64,000 nucleotides of DNA from Ureibacillus thermophilus (GTDB taxonomy: Bacteria; Bacillota; Bacilli; Bacillales_A; Planococcaceae), in assembly GCF_042657185.1 (NCBI RefSeq), contig NZ_JBHSNN010000014.1, one strand, 5' to 3'. Positions 34,476 to 44,760 of this stretch are shown here, in pieces. Below the pieces are notes generated by a model. It made no database searches and was not told where the DNA came from. It was given only the letters and a program-made list of their open reading frames with translations. Numbering within the stretch: the stretch's first letter is position 1; each line of letters opens with the position of its first letter. The position numbers were made by a program, and so were the translations under genes.

Positions 34476-35378
34476 ATGGAGCAAAAAGGAATATTGCTAG
34501 AGTCTGGAACGAATGAATTGGAAATTGTTGAATTTGAAGTAGGGTATAATAAATATGGAATTAATGTCATTAAAGTGAAAGAAATTATACAGCCAATTCC
34601 AGTTACAGTTATTCCTCATGCACATCCACATATTGAGGGAATTATTCAACTGCGCGGAGAAGTATTGCCGGTTGTAGATATGTTGAAAGTACTTGGAGTT
34701 CCAAATGGAAAATACAGCGACCAACACAAATACATTGTGGCGGATTTTAATAAATTAAGAGTTGTTTTCCATGTGGATAATGTGACGCAAATCCATCGAA
34801 TTTCATGGACACAAATTGAAAAACCTTCCGATATTTATCAAGGAACTACAAACCAAGTCATTGGTGTTGTGAAAATCGGTGAAACAATGATTTTATTATT
34901 AGATTTTGAAAAAATCATGTTAGACATTAATCCAGACTATGGAATCAGCGTGGAACCAGTGAAAAAACTTGGAAAGAGGGAACGTTCAGAGAAAAGAATT
35001 GTGGTTGCGGAAGATTCGCCGTTGTTGCGTAAATTGTTAAATGAAACATTAACAGAAGCAGGATATATGAATTTAGAGTTTTTTGAAAACGGGAAAGATG
35101 CATATAATTATCTCGAAACTTTATTAGAGAAGAAAGGCGATATCACCAAACAAGTGCAATTAGTTGTGACGGACATTGAAATGCCTCAAATGGATGGCCA
35201 TCACTTAACAAAACGAATCAAAACCCATCCGGAATTGCAAAAATTGCCTGTTATTATCTTCTCAAGCTTAATTACGGATGATCTTCGCCATAAAGGGGAA
35301 CAAGTAGGAGCAGATGACCAAGTGTCAAAACCTGAAATTGCGGACTTAATTTTAAAAATCGATGAATTGATTTTATAA
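34476..35378 (+). CDS. cheV: Chemotaxis coupling protein CheV
   Basis: CheW-like domain (about residues 15-160; GIIQLRGEVLPVVDM) is fused to a response-regulator receiver domain (about 175-300). The latter has the acidic pocket (VVAEDSP), the phospho-acceptor in LVVTDIEMPQMDG, SS at IIFSSL, and Lys in VSKPE. It couples chemoreceptors to CheA and mediates adaptation. The start ATG at 34476 has GAAAGGG at correct spacing; the ATG at 34467 abuts the RBS. Confidence 0.95.
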   Translation: MEQKGILLESGTNELEIVEFEVGYNKYGINVIKVKEIIQPIPVTVIPHAHPHIEGIIQLRGEVLPVVDMLKVLGVPNGKYSDQHKYIVADFNKLRVVFHVDNVTQIHRISWTQIEKPSDIYQGTTNQVIGVVKIGETMILLLDFEKIMLDINPDYGISVEPVKKLGKRERSEKRIVVAEDSPLLRKLLNETLTEAGYMNLEFFENGKDAYNYLETLLEKKGDITKQVQLVVTDIEMPQMDGHHLTKRIKTHPELQKLPVIIFSSLITDDLRHKGEQVGADDQVSKPEIADLILKIDELIL

Positions 35379-35535
35379 TTCAAATTTTAGGTGCCCTACA
35401 TACATATTGGATTGCCGGAAGCCATCAAGTGCGCCGGCATTTTCTTTTATTGTTAATTCGTTGAACCAACCAGATACATATGGCAAAATATTCATAAAAT
35501 TTACCCAATCAACAAGGGAGAAGGGACTAAATTTC

Positions 35536-37080
35536 GTGAATACATTCAATACAGCCATTATCGATATTGGTTCAAATACAATTCGTCTAGTGATCTACAG
35601 TTACAGCAAAGAAGCAGGATTGCATGAAATTAGCAATGTAAAAAAAGTGGCAAGACTAAGGAAGCACCTTCAATCAGATGGAAATATGTCTGAAGAAGGC
35701 ATAAACATATTAAAAAATACGTTGATTTCTTTTAAAAACATGATGAAAGATTTTGCCGTGGTGAATATAAAAGCCGTTGCAACGGCAGCAATACGGCAAG
35801 CTGAAAATAATGAAGAAATCCTACAACGAATGAAAGAAGAAACCGGCATTCAAATTGATTTATTATCCGGAGAAGAAGAAGCCTACTTTGGATATTTAGC
35901 AGTCGTTTACTCAATGGATATTCCTTCTGGCATCACGATTGATATTGGCGGCGGTTCAACGGAAATTACCTTATTTGAACAAAAGAAATTAAAACATTCC
36001 ATCAGTTTTCCCTTTGGCACCGTTTCATTAAAACAAAGTTTTGTTTCTGGGGATAAAATCAATGTCAAAGAAAAAAATCGATTGTACCAATATGTAAAAA
36101 AACAATTTGAAAATTTGAGTTGGATTAGAGATAGTAATTTGCCAATTATAGGGATTGGAGGAAGTGCGAGAAATCTTGCACATATTTATCAGCCTATTAT
36201 TGAGTATCCGATTTCTGGAATTCATCATTATGAAATGAATGGGGAGGCTTTAAATAAATTAAGTGAATATTTAGAAAGAAAATCCATCGATCAGATGCTT
36301 CAACTGGAAGGATTGTCGTCGGATCGGGCGGACATCATTGAAATAGCATTGGTAGTATTTCAAATATTGATGGAAATTGTGAATACCAATTCGTTTTTTA
36401 TAAGTAAAAGCGGATTGCGGGAAGGTTTGATTATCCATCATGTGCTCGAATCCAATGAAGAAGCCTTTCATTGCGAACGTATTTTTGAACAATTTTCCAA
36501 CCAACTTGCATTCAAATATGGAAGATCTGAAGAGGAAGTCGAGAATTTAGTCAGTTTAACAGAAAATTTATATTTAGATAGTTGTAAACTCCATCTATTG
36601 TCATATGATGTTGAACATCTTGAATTATTAAAAAAAGCGGCAAGGGTATTTTCGATTGGTGATTACATTGAAATCGATTCATCCAATCAGCATACATTTT
36701 ATTTATTGGCCAATCAATCCATTCCAGGGCTAAATCATAAAGACCGTGTCAAAATTGCATTGCTCGCTTCCTACAAAAATAGAGACTATTTCAGACGTTT
36801 AAGCAAGCCATTTCAATCTTGGTTTACGAGAGAAGAACTGAAAATGTTACGGCAGTATGGAGCGTTATTAAAATTTGCATATTCGTTAAACATTTCCAAG
36901 AGAAATGTCGTAAAAAGTATTAAAATGGAAGTAGAGGGGGATTACCTTGTTCTCTATGTCTATGTAAAGAATAGAGCAATGGCTGAAGAATATCGGGCAG
37001 AAAATCAAAAAAAGCATATAGAAAGGCTATTTAAAAAGAAGGTCATGATTGAATTTATCAATGAGGGGTGGAATGAGTGA
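35536..37080 (+). CDS. ppx: Exopolyphosphatase (Ppx/GppA family)
   Basis: This 514-aa enzyme of the ASKHA fold has phosphate-binding motifs AIIDIGSNTIRLVIY, TAAIRQAENNEEIL, LLSGEEEAYFGYL and TIDIGGGSTEITLF. A C-terminal HD-like helical domain starts at about residue 310. It removes terminal phosphate from polyphosphate. The GTG start at 35536 follows AGAAGGGAC. It overlaps ppk by four bases, so synthesis and breakdown of polyP are co-expressed. Confidence 0.92.
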   Translation: MNTFNTAIIDIGSNTIRLVIYSYSKEAGLHEISNVKKVARLRKHLQSDGNMSEEGINILKNTLISFKNMMKDFAVVNIKAVATAAIRQAENNEEILQRMKEETGIQIDLLSGEEEAYFGYLAVVYSMDIPSGITIDIGGGSTEITLFEQKKLKHSISFPFGTVSLKQSFVSGDKINVKEKNRLYQYVKKQFENLSWIRDSNLPIIGIGGSARNLAHIYQPIIEYPISGIHHYEMNGEALNKLSEYLERKSIDQMLQLEGLSSDRADIIEIALVVFQILMEIVNTNSFFISKSGLREGLIIHHVLESNEEAFHCERIFEQFSNQLAFKYGRSEEEVENLVSLTENLYLDSCKLHLLSYDVEHLELLKKAARVFSIGDYIEIDSSNQHTFYLLANQSIPGLNHKDRVKIALLASYKNRDYFRRLSKPFQSWFTREELKMLRQYGALLKFAYSLNISKRNVVKSIKMEVEGDYLVLYVYVKNRAMAEEYRAENQKKHIERLFKKKVMIEFINEGWNE

Positions 37081-39254
37081 TTAGTGCTGAGTTAGGGAGA
37101 AACTTTCCTGAAAAGGAACCAATACAACAAGTGGAAGTAAACGTAATGGACCGTGAAAAAATATTGGAGGAAATCGCAAAACCTCAATATTACAATAACC
37201 GTGAACTTAGTTGGCTCGCTTTTAATGAGCGAGTGTTGGAAGAGGCGGAAGATGAAACAAATCCTTTATTAGAACGTTTAAAATTTCTTGCCATTTTTAG
37301 TTCCAATTTAGACGAGTTTTTCATGGTGCGGGTGGCAGGACTTCAAGATCAAGTGCGTGCAGGATTTCATAAACCGGAGAATAAAGCGGGCTTAACGCCA
37401 AAAGAACAGTTGGAAAAGATTGCTGAAAGAACACAAGCCCTTGTCCGCCGGCAAATGAAAATTTATAAACATTTAGTCAACGAGCTGTTAACAAAAGAAA
37501 AAATTCACTTAACCGATTTTAAATCATTAACTGAAAAACAGCAACATTATATTAATGAATTGTTTGAAGAAACCATTTTCCCTGTTTTAACACCGATTGC
37601 CGTGGATGCTTACCGCCCATTTCCAACGCTTCTTGGTAAGACATTGAATTTGCTTGTTATGTTGGAAGATGTAAGGGCAGCTAGAGGATTTAATGAAAAG
37701 GTTGCTATTGTACAAGTTCCGTCCGTATTAAATCGGTTTATTGAAGTGCCTGCAGAAACTGAGGAAAAAGTGTTTGTGCTGTTGGAAGATGTCGTCACAT
37801 CCCATGTAAATCGGTTATTTTATGGTTATAAAGTAAAATCGGTGCAGGCTTTCCGTTTGACGCGAAATGCAGATTTGACCATTCATGAAGAAGGCGCGCA
37901 AGATTTGCTTGTGGAAATTGAAAAGGAATTGAAAAAGCGCAAATGGGGAACAGGAAGCCGATTGGAAGTGCGCGATGGGGAAATAGATGACGATGTATTG
38001 GAGTATTTACTAGAAGAATTTGAAATCAGTGATTCGGATGTATTTAAAATAGATGGCCCTCTTGATTTAACCTTTTTATTTAGTTTTGTTAAAGAGTTGT
38101 CTAAAGGAAGAGAGCATTTATTGTACGAAAGCTTCATTCCTCAACGGCCCATGGATCTGGAATCTGATGAAGATATTTATGAAAAGGCGCTCGAGAAAGA
38201 TTTATTCTTCCATCATCCATATGAATCCTTTGAACCAATTGTTGAATTTATTACAGAAGCAGCACATGACCCATCAGTTTTAGCTATTAAACAAACATTG
38301 TATCGGGTAAGCGGCAATTCACCGATTATCCATGCGTTGAAACAAGCGGCTGAAAACGGAAAACAAGTGACGGTCTTAGTGGAGTTGAAAGCGCGTTTTG
38401 ACGAAGAAAACAATGTTCATTGGGCGAAAGAGTTGGAACAATCCGGCTGCCTTGTCATTTATGGAATGCATAATTTAAAGACCCATTCGAAAATCACCTT
38501 AGTTGTGCGGAGAAAAAATGGCAAAATTGAACGCTTTGTTCATTTAGGAACTGGCAACTATAACGATGCAACGGCTAAAATCTATACCGATATGGGCATT
38601 ATTACAACAAATAAAGAATTTGGCATTGATGCAACGAACTTCTTCAATTATTTAAGCGGCTATACAGAAAAGCCAAAATTCCACCATATTGTTGTTTCTC
38701 CTTATGATATTCGGGATAAATTTATTGAATTGATTGATGAAGAAATCGAATATCATAAGAAATACGGAAACGGTTTAATCCGCGCTAAAATGAATGCATT
38801 GACGGATAAGGATTTAATCATGAAACTGTATGAGGCATCTATCAATGGGGTAAAAATTGAATTGCTCATAAGAGGCATTTGTTGCTTGCGCCCAGGCATT
38901 CCTGGCATTAGTGAAAATATAACCGTTACAAGCATTGTTGGCCGTTTCTTGGAGCATTCACGCATTTATTGGTTCCATCATAATGGAGAAAATAAAATCT
39001 TTTTATCCTCTGCGGATATGATGACCCGCAATATGGTTCGCCGTGTTGAAATATTGTTCCCGATTTATTCAGAAGATATTAAAAAACGCATAATGCATAT
39101 ATTATCTACTCAGCTTGCGGATAATGCGAAAGCGCGGATTCAGGACAGCACAGGGAAATATCGTTATAAGGAGCGCAAGGAAGGAGAACCAATTATAAAC
39201 AGCCAGGAGCAATTCATTTTGGAAGCGATGAAGACTGTTGTGGTGGAAGAATAG
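37077..39254 (+). CDS. ppk: Polyphosphate kinase
   Basis: This 725-aa PPK1 reversibly makes polyphosphate from ATP. The N domain begins YYNNRELSWLAFNERVLEEA (about residue 39) and continues LAIFSSNLDEFFMVRVAGL. Two phospholipase D-like catalytic domains hold the autophosphorylated His in MHNLKTHSKITLVVRR and a second His in FLEHSRIYWFHHNGE. The GTG start overlaps the ppx stop (GTGA), with GAGGGG upstream. Confidence 0.95.
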   Translation: MISAELGRNFPEKEPIQQVEVNVMDREKILEEIAKPQYYNNRELSWLAFNERVLEEAEDETNPLLERLKFLAIFSSNLDEFFMVRVAGLQDQVRAGFHKPENKAGLTPKEQLEKIAERTQALVRRQMKIYKHLVNELLTKEKIHLTDFKSLTEKQQHYINELFEETIFPVLTPIAVDAYRPFPTLLGKTLNLLVMLEDVRAARGFNEKVAIVQVPSVLNRFIEVPAETEEKVFVLLEDVVTSHVNRLFYGYKVKSVQAFRLTRNADLTIHEEGAQDLLVEIEKELKKRKWGTGSRLEVRDGEIDDDVLEYLLEEFEISDSDVFKIDGPLDLTFLFSFVKELSKGREHLLYESFIPQRPMDLESDEDIYEKALEKDLFFHHPYESFEPIVEFITEAAHDPSVLAIKQTLYRVSGNSPIIHALKQAAENGKQVTVLVELKARFDEENNVHWAKELEQSGCLVIYGMHNLKTHSKITLVVRRKNGKIERFVHLGTGNYNDATAKIYTDMGIITTNKEFGIDATNFFNYLSGYTEKPKFHHIVVSPYDIRDKFIELIDEEIEYHKKYGNGLIRAKMNALTDKDLIMKLYEASINGVKIELLIRGICCLRPGIPGISENITVTSIVGRFLEHSRIYWFHHNGENKIFLSSADMMTRNMVRRVEILFPIYSEDIKKRIMHILSTQLADNAKARIQDSTGKYRYKERKEGEPIINSQEQFILEAMKTVVVEE

Positions 39255-39396
39255 GAAAAAGAAAAGAGGCAAATTTTACATTCGCTCTTTTTAAACGAAG
39301 TACGGCGCCAGCTCTCGCCTCCCTTCATTATGAGAGCATAAAAAAATGAAAAAGACGCATACTTTTTGTAACTCTAAGAAGGGGGGAGAGAATGGA

Positions 39397-39639
39397 ATGA
39401 ATAATGTGTGGACGGTTTTAACCATATTTGTATCTATCATCCTTATTGCTATTTCCTATGTGACCACAGTTAGTGTCATGAAGAAAACTGAACAGCGGGC
39501 ATCCACAACAGACTTTCCAATCAGCAGGCTTGTTCGCGAACATCCAATCTTAATGAACCCAATTATCCTGATGTATGTAGTGTTTCTCTTATTTTTAGGA
39601 ATTCTGATTTTTTACTTGTGGGCAAAATATGGCTACTAA
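39397..39639 (+). CDS. Small two-helix membrane protein
   Basis: This 80-aa protein has hydrophobic segments at about residues 4-24 and 55-77 and a polar loop (KKTEQRASTTDFPISRLVREHP). The ATG at 39397 follows AAGGGGGGAGAG. No family is recognised. It stands between ppk and darB as its own unit. Confidence 0.65.
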   Translation: MNNVWTVLTIFVSIILIAISYVTTVSVMKKTEQRASTTDFPISRLVREHPILMNPIILMYVVFLLFLGILIFYLWAKYGY

Positions 39640-39751
39640 CTAAATTCAAACCTTCGACCTAGAAAATTCATGAGCCGTTGTCATAGTCAAAATTCTGACA
39701 AATATGATATGATATTGGTAAGTGCGGTCCTCATGGAAGGGGTTGAAGGTT

Positions 39752-40195
39752 TTGATTTCAACAAAAACAAGGGAATTTTTGGAAACGTCGATTAGCGATT
39801 TTATCATCCCGGCGGAAAAAGTTGCCCATGTATTAGTTGGAAATAGTGCAGAACATGCGCTATTAGTTCTTACAAAGACGGGGTATTCACAAGTACCAGT
39901 ATTGGATACGAAGTTTAAGATTCAGGGATTGATCAGTTCCAAAGTGATTACTGAATCTATACTTGGGCTGGAACGCATTGAATATGAGAAATTGGCTCAT
40001 ATCAAAGTTGATGATTGCATGGATCGAAATGTAGCCTATTTAAAAATCGACGATACTTTTAAAAAAGCGTTAGATTTAGTCATTAACCATGCTTTTTTAT
40101 GCGTTGTTGATTATGATGGCACATTTGCAGGAATTTTAACAAGAAGAGTCATTTTGAAACAATTAAAAAGATATATTTATCAAACATTAGATTAG
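39752..40195 (+). CDS. darB: CBS-domain c-di-AMP-binding protein DarB/CbpB
   Basis: This 147-aa pair of CBS domains (about 13-75 and 84-147) resembles B. subtilis YkuL (DarB). That protein binds c-di-AMP and, when apo, stimulates Rel and pyruvate carboxylase. KVAHVLVGNSAEHALLVLTKTGY and GLERIEYEKL are diagnostic. The TTG start at 39752 gives MISTKTREF and has GGAAGGGG 9 nt upstream. ccpC follows, as in B. subtilis. Confidence 0.9.
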   Translation: MISTKTREFLETSISDFIIPAEKVAHVLVGNSAEHALLVLTKTGYSQVPVLDTKFKIQGLISSKVITESILGLERIEYEKLAHIKVDDCMDRNVAYLKIDDTFKKALDLVINHAFLCVVDYDGTFAGILTRRVILKQLKRYIYQTLD

Positions 40196-40207
40196 TATGG
40201 GAAAATC

Positions 40208-40249
40208 ATCGACAAAATCCATAAAGAAAAAGGATTTTGTCGATTTTTA
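40208..40249 (+). terminator. darB terminator
   Basis: Perfect 13-bp arms ATCGACAAAATCC and GGATTTTGTCGAT are followed by TTTTTATTG. Confidence 0.85.
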
Positions 40250-40286
40250 TTGAATTTTAAGGTATTGTAATTTTTGGAGTGATTGG

Positions 40287-41171
40287 ATGACAACAACAGA
40301 AGCGGAAATTATTAAAATATTAGCAGAAGAAGGGAATATGAGGAAGGCGGCTGAGCGGCTATTTATTACACAGCCGGCATTATCTCAACGGTTGCAGTCG
40401 ATTGAAAAATATTGGGGAACGCAGCTATTTATCCGCTCCCAAAAAGGACTGACGCCAACGCCTGCTGGAGAGTTGGTTATTCAGTATGCCATCGAAACAT
40501 TGCAAAAAAAAGAGGAAGTGCTTGAAAAGATTCAGTCCCTTGATTCTAAAGTGCATGGTACATTAAAAATTGCTTGTGCATCCATTGTAGGGATCAACTG
40601 GCTGCCAAAAGTGCTGAAAGAGTTTGTCACAACATATCCGGATGTAAAAATTTCCTTAATTACCGGTTGGAGTTCAGAAATTGTAAGAGCGATTTACGAT
40701 GGCGAAGCGCAAGTGGGAATCGTTCGAGGGCAATCCGAGTGGAAAGGAAAAAAAATGCACTTATTCCGGGACACGATGTATTTGGTCGATACAGAAATAC
40801 AGAGATTGGAAGAAGTTTTAACAACGGAACGGCCTTTTATTCAATTCAAGAGCGATTCCAATTATTATCAGGAAATTCAAGTTTGGTGGCAGGAGCATTT
40901 CGCTTCCAGTCCAAAACGGCAAATTATTGTGGACCAAATTGAAACATGCAAGCAGATGGCGATCAATGGAATCGGTTACGCCATCTTACCTTCCATCACG
41001 TTGAACGGAGGGGAAAATGTCAATAAAATCGCCCTGACATCCGGCAATCATGATATCGGGTTGACACGGGACACTTGGCTGATTGGCTATGAATCTTCCT
41101 TCCAATTACGCCAAGTGGCAGCGTTTGTTGAAATTGTGAAAAAGCATGCCCATTCCGTCAATGAAACTTAA
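40287..41171 (+). CDS. ccpC: LysR-type regulator CcpC
   Basis: This 294-aa protein has an N-terminal helix-turn-helix (GNMRKAAERLFITQPALSQRLQSIEKYWGTQLFIRSQKG) and a C-terminal periplasmic-binding-fold effector domain. It resembles B. subtilis CcpC, the citrate-responsive repressor of citB and citZ, and sits directly after darB as ykuL-ccpC. Family and position both support the name. Confidence 0.88.
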   Translation: MTTTEAEIIKILAEEGNMRKAAERLFITQPALSQRLQSIEKYWGTQLFIRSQKGLTPTPAGELVIQYAIETLQKKEEVLEKIQSLDSKVHGTLKIACASIVGINWLPKVLKEFVTTYPDVKISLITGWSSEIVRAIYDGEAQVGIVRGQSEWKGKKMHLFRDTMYLVDTEIQRLEEVLTTERPFIQFKSDSNYYQEIQVWWQEHFASSPKRQIIVDQIETCKQMAINGIGYAILPSITLNGGENVNKIALTSGNHDIGLTRDTWLIGYESSFQLRQVAAFVEIVKKHAHSVNET

Positions 41172-41187
41172 AGCACATCTTATCGTA

Positions 41188-41230
41188 AGAGCAAATCGGA
41201 AAACAAAATTTTCCGACTTGCTCTTTTTTA
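41188..41230 (+). terminator. ccpC terminator
   Basis: GAGCAAATCGGAAAA and TTTTCCGACTTGCTC form a 15-bp stem followed by TTTTTTA. Confidence 0.85.
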
Positions 41231-41307
41231 TTTACCATTTCTTCCGGACGGCAAAAGGGAATCTCCCCTTTTATATAGAATATGGAAAGATGAAGGAGTG
41301 ATTCTAT

Positions 41308-42015
41308 TTGTGGTTTGATAATATCGTGGAGTTGATTTTTTATCTGGTTGCATTGGGGATCATCGCCTTTCTTGCGATTAGGATTTATAGAAAACAGGAA
41401 GTAAAATTGAGTAAATGGAAAGTGATTGTCGTTATCATTGTCGGGTTATTTTCTTTTTCGATTCATTTTCCAATGTTCAAAAAGACGGTTGAATTGGCCA
41501 TTTTACCGCTGGGTGTATGGATTTTGTATTTCCTCTTAAGGAATCAGGGAAACAGTTGGAAAAATTATCGTCCATATGCACTTTTAGGCTTTGCCGGCAA
41601 TTATATTTTCCTTGCCGCTTTTTTCATATCCATCTTCATCTATCATCTGATTTACGATGAAAATGAGTTGTCCCACTATATAAGCGACATTTCTGAAGCG
41701 GAAATCATACCAGTCCATCCCGATGGAGAAGGAAATCCGCAGTTAAGAGGGGATTTTATGGAAACCATATCGAAAATGAAACAGAAGGAATTCTTTTCTG
41801 TCGTTTCTTATGACGACATGTTTATGGTGGATGATTTCCAAAAGGAGAATGAACGCTTTCCATATTTATTGGCCAATAACAAGCCAAGATGGGGAAGCGG
41901 TGCGGATGCCGTCATTTATATCGAAAAGGATGGGAAAGGCATTTTGGTAAATACGGAAAAGAGAAGCGTTTATTTCCGCTCCAATGAAAAAGTGTTGAAG
42001 GAGAAAGATTTATGA
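41308..42015 (+). CDS. Hypothetical four-helix membrane protein
   Basis: This 235-aa protein starts at TTG after GAAGGAGTG. Four hydrophobic helices lie in residues 5-125, followed by a soluble C-terminal domain (130-235). The family is unrecognised. It is translationally coupled (ATGA) to the next, frameshifted gene, suggesting a former two-gene operon. It is the first gene of an accessory patch that contains three broken genes, yet appears intact itself. Confidence 0.7.
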   Translation: MWFDNIVELIFYLVALGIIAFLAIRIYRKQEVKLSKWKVIVVIIVGLFSFSIHFPMFKKTVELAILPLGVWILYFLLRNQGNSWKNYRPYALLGFAGNYIFLAAFFISIFIYHLIYDENELSHYISDISEAEIIPVHPDGEGNPQLRGDFMETISKMKQKEFFSVVSYDDMFMVDDFQKENERFPYLLANNKPRWGSGADAVIYIEKDGKGILVNTEKRSVYFRSNEKVLKEKDL

Positions 42016-42793
42016 GAAATAAGAAAATAATCCTGGGGGTTGTTGCTGTAATTTTGGTGGTGTTGGCAAACATCATTTATTTGGCGGCCAATCTTTTTCC
42101 GGATGAATTTTTATCGGAAGGGGAAGCGATAAAAAAATTGAATCAAGCAGAAAGTGCAATCGAAGTAAAAACGATTCAGGATGTTGTTTTTTGGATAAAC
42201 AGCATGTATTTATGCCTTTTATTTCAGCAGACAATGAATATGGCTTCAGCCTTTGGGAGTGGAAAAATGAAAAATGGCGCCTTTCTGAAAAAACGGTTAA
42301 TAGCAGTATAAACATCGTCAAACTGGATGAAAGCGACCCTTCGACTTATTATTTTGTTTGGAACTTCCCGGAAGATGAACAAATCAAAAAAATAAATATC
42401 TACTTGATAAGGAATCGGTCTTACCGGGGGAGTGACGAGGATTTTTATTATGAATCCCGTTTGCAGATGGGGGCATCTTTTAACCGGGAAAAGTCTTATG
42501 GTGTAGTGCCCTTGAGTGGAGGAATGCTGAAGGTGTATAAAGAAATGAGCGGCATTTCGAAAGAAAACGGGGATATGTTCAGCAATGTATTTTCAACAAA
42601 TAATGAGTTGTATTTTTCATGGAACATGATTGATCAAAAGGGTGAAGTTGCCTGGATTGAACAAAGAAATAGCTCTTACGGCGGCGATGCAAAAGTGATG
42701 AGTGAATCCATCTTTTTTGAAGATCAAAAGGACATCGAATTTTTGGAATGGGAAGAGGATGCAGGCAAATGGCAAAATACGAACAAAAAATGA
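42012..42793 (+). pseudogene. Frameshifted hypothetical membrane-anchored protein
   Basis: The first frame (from ATG 42012) encodes an N-terminal anchor (IILGVVAVILVVLANIIYLAA) and runs to about residue 58. The remaining about 200 residues continue in another frame (KQHVFMPFISADNEYGFSLWEWKNEKWRLSEKT...). The break coincides with a run of six T at 42185-42190; one extra T would restore ...VVFLDKQHVF. It may be a true mutation, phase variation or a sequencing error. The family is unknown. Confidence 0.75.
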
Positions 42794-43161
42794 GAGAAAC
42801 GGACATGGACGTCAATGAATTCATCGAAGCCGTCGAAAGTCCAAAAAAACTGGAAGATGCCATAAGCTATTAAAGATTTTTGAAGACACGACAGGATATA
42901 AAGGGGAGATGTGGGGGCCGAGCATAATCGGATTCGGTTCTTACCATTACAAGTATGCAAGCGAACATGAAGGCGATGCGCCATTAGTAGGATTTTCCCC
43001 CAGAAAGGCAAAAATCAGTTTATATTTCACGCTGGATGAACAGGAAAGAGAGAAGTGAAAATTTGGGGAAACATACAAAAGGGAAAGCATGTGTTTCTAT
43101 TAATCAATTGGAGGATATAGATATAGGGGTAACTAAAGAAACTGATACTACATTCCATTGA
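42769..43161 (+). pseudogene. DUF1801 (YdhG-like) domain pseudogene
   Basis: Three frames together spell a DUF1801 protein. The first gives MAKYEQKMRETDMDVNEF...KKLEDA; the second (from about 42864) gives KLLKIFEDTTGYKG and then MWGPSIIGFGSYHYKYAS and VGFSPRKAKISLYF; the third (from about 43060) gives NLGKHTKGKACVSINQLEDI. Frameshifts fall near 42862 and 43056, and a stop ends each piece. The gene is dead. DUF1801 proteins are small cytosolic proteins of unknown function. Confidence 0.8.
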
Positions 43162-43190
43162 ATATATTCAAAAAACTCATCCCCAAAGAT

Positions 43191-43236
43191 AAAAAGGCCG
43201 GATGGAAAGCAAGCGTCCATCCGCCTATGATTTTAT
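43191..43236. terminator. Bidirectional terminator before the MFS gene
   Basis: GGCCGGATGGA and TCCATCCGCC form a stem with AAAAA on the left and TTTTA on the right, at the end of the minus-strand MFS gene. Confidence 0.75.
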
Positions 43237-44432
43237 TCATTTGTTGTTTTCAATAATTGCGGCGCTTTTTTGACGGTCCAAAGATGGGCTATGAGGTAGC
43301 AGCCGAATAAAATCATTGCACCGAAAATAAATGGGGAAGACTGCTTCCATTCGAGGAGTACGCCGGCAAGGGCTGGGCCGATCATATTGCCCAAACTCAT
43401 ATAGGCATTATTCATGCCGGCTGCATATCCCTGCTCGTTTCCTGCCAGTTTTGAAATCAATGTGTTAACGGCTGGCCGGATAAAGGTAGTGGCGATTTGA
43501 AAGACTGATGCAACCAACAAAATAAGGAAGAATCCATTGACATACACCATGCCAACCATTGAAATGGCTGCAATGTTTAAATTCACTAAAATGACTTTCA
43601 TTTCTCCAAAACGTTTAAATAATTGTCCCACGATAAATAATTGCAAGACTACGCCAAGAAAACCGCCAATCGTCATGATTATGGCGATGTCCATCGGAGT
43701 ATAATCAAACTTCTCTGTTAAAAACATGGACAAAGTAGATTGGAAATTGGCAATGCCGAAACTGAATACAAAAACAATGATTAACATGACAAAGTAAGAA
43801 GTATGTACGGAACGGGCTAATTGTTTTAATATATTTTCATTTTTTGCTGGAATTTTTTCTTCCGTTGGCTGCATTTTAATATTTGGTAATACAACAAATG
43901 AAATGAAGGCAGCGATTAAAGCAACGACGCCCACAAAATAGAAAGGGAAATGCAAATTCACTTTTGCCAGGAAGCCGCCAATTCCAGGTCCAATCATAAA
44001 TCCGAAAGAAATGGCTGCACCTAAAAGCCCCATTCCTTTTCCTCGCTCTTCAATAGTTGTAATATCGGCTGCATATGCCATAACTGGCGGCATGATGAAG
44101 GCAGCTCCTGTACCGGTAAGAAAGCGTGCGAAGAACAACATGCCAATCGCCTTTGCCATTCCGAAAATAATTTGAGACAAACCAAAAATGATTAATCCGA
44201 TGATGATGAAGAGTTTTCTTCCATATTGGTCCGATAAATTTCCTGCAATGGGTGAAAAAATAAATTGGGCAAAGGCAAAATCCGCAATTAAAAATCCGAG
44301 AATGGTGCCTCCAACCCCAAATAATTGCAAATAGGAAGGCAATACCGGAACAACTGTACCAACGCCTCCCATCGTGATAAATAAATTAAACATTAACATC
44401 ATGATGATGAATTTTTTCTTGTTCTGTGACAT
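43233..44432 (-). CDS. Major facilitator superfamily efflux transporter
   Basis: This 12-helix, 399-aa drug:H+ antiporter-like protein has motif A (GNLSDQYGRKLFIIIGL) after TM2 and a motif C-like GFMIGPGIGGFLA in TM5. It resembles the NorA/Bmr/YitG group. I choose ATG 44432 (MSQNKKK), which has TAGGTG upstream; ATG 44447 has no RBS. A sigma-A promoter fits on the minus strand: TTGCCC (44503-44508), 17 bp, TATACT (44480-44485). The substrate is not predictable. Confidence 0.9.
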   Translation of the reverse strand: MSQNKKKFIIMMLMFNLFITMGGVGTVVPVLPSYLQLFGVGGTILGFLIADFAFAQFIFSPIAGNLSDQYGRKLFIIIGLIIFGLSQIIFGMAKAIGMLFFARFLTGTGAAFIMPPVMAYAADITTIEERGKGMGLLGAAISFGFMIGPGIGGFLAKVNLHFPFYFVGVVALIAAFISFVVLPNIKMQPTEEKIPAKNENILKQLARSVHTSYFVMLIIVFVFSFGIANFQSTLSMFLTEKFDYTPMDIAIIMTIGGFLGVVLQLFIVGQLFKRFGEMKVILVNLNIAAISMVGMVYVNGFFLILLVASVFQIATTFIRPAVNTLISKLAGNEQGYAAGMNNAYMSLGNMIGPALAGVLLEWKQSSPFIFGAMILFGCYLIAHLWTVKKAPQLLKTTNE

Positions 44433-44447
44433 ACGCACACCTACCAT

Positions 44448-44760
44448 TCAATTCAAAAACCGTTCTTTCAAAATAATGAAGTATATTTTATCATATTGCG
44501 AAGGGCAAAACATAGATGAAATTTACTTGAAATAACATTAATTTAACATATTTTTTTGTAAAATATAAACATAACGATTCCAACGGCAAGATATTAAATG
44601 GTTCAATCATTGATTATGCTGGCGGGCAAATTTTATTTTAATATTTTTTCATCAATTTATCCAAAAAAATACAAAATGCCAAAATGTTGTTTCCCGAAAT
44701 TTTTGCATTTTATGAAGTGTTCACTGAACTGATGACAATGACATTGTGGAGGAACTTACA
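44448..44760. other. Divergent MFS/racemase-remnant intergenic region
   Basis: It contains the MFS promoter (44480-44508, minus strand). The rest is AT-rich with no supported gene. The former racemase gene has GTGGAGGAAC as RBS at 44748-44757. Confidence 0.5.
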
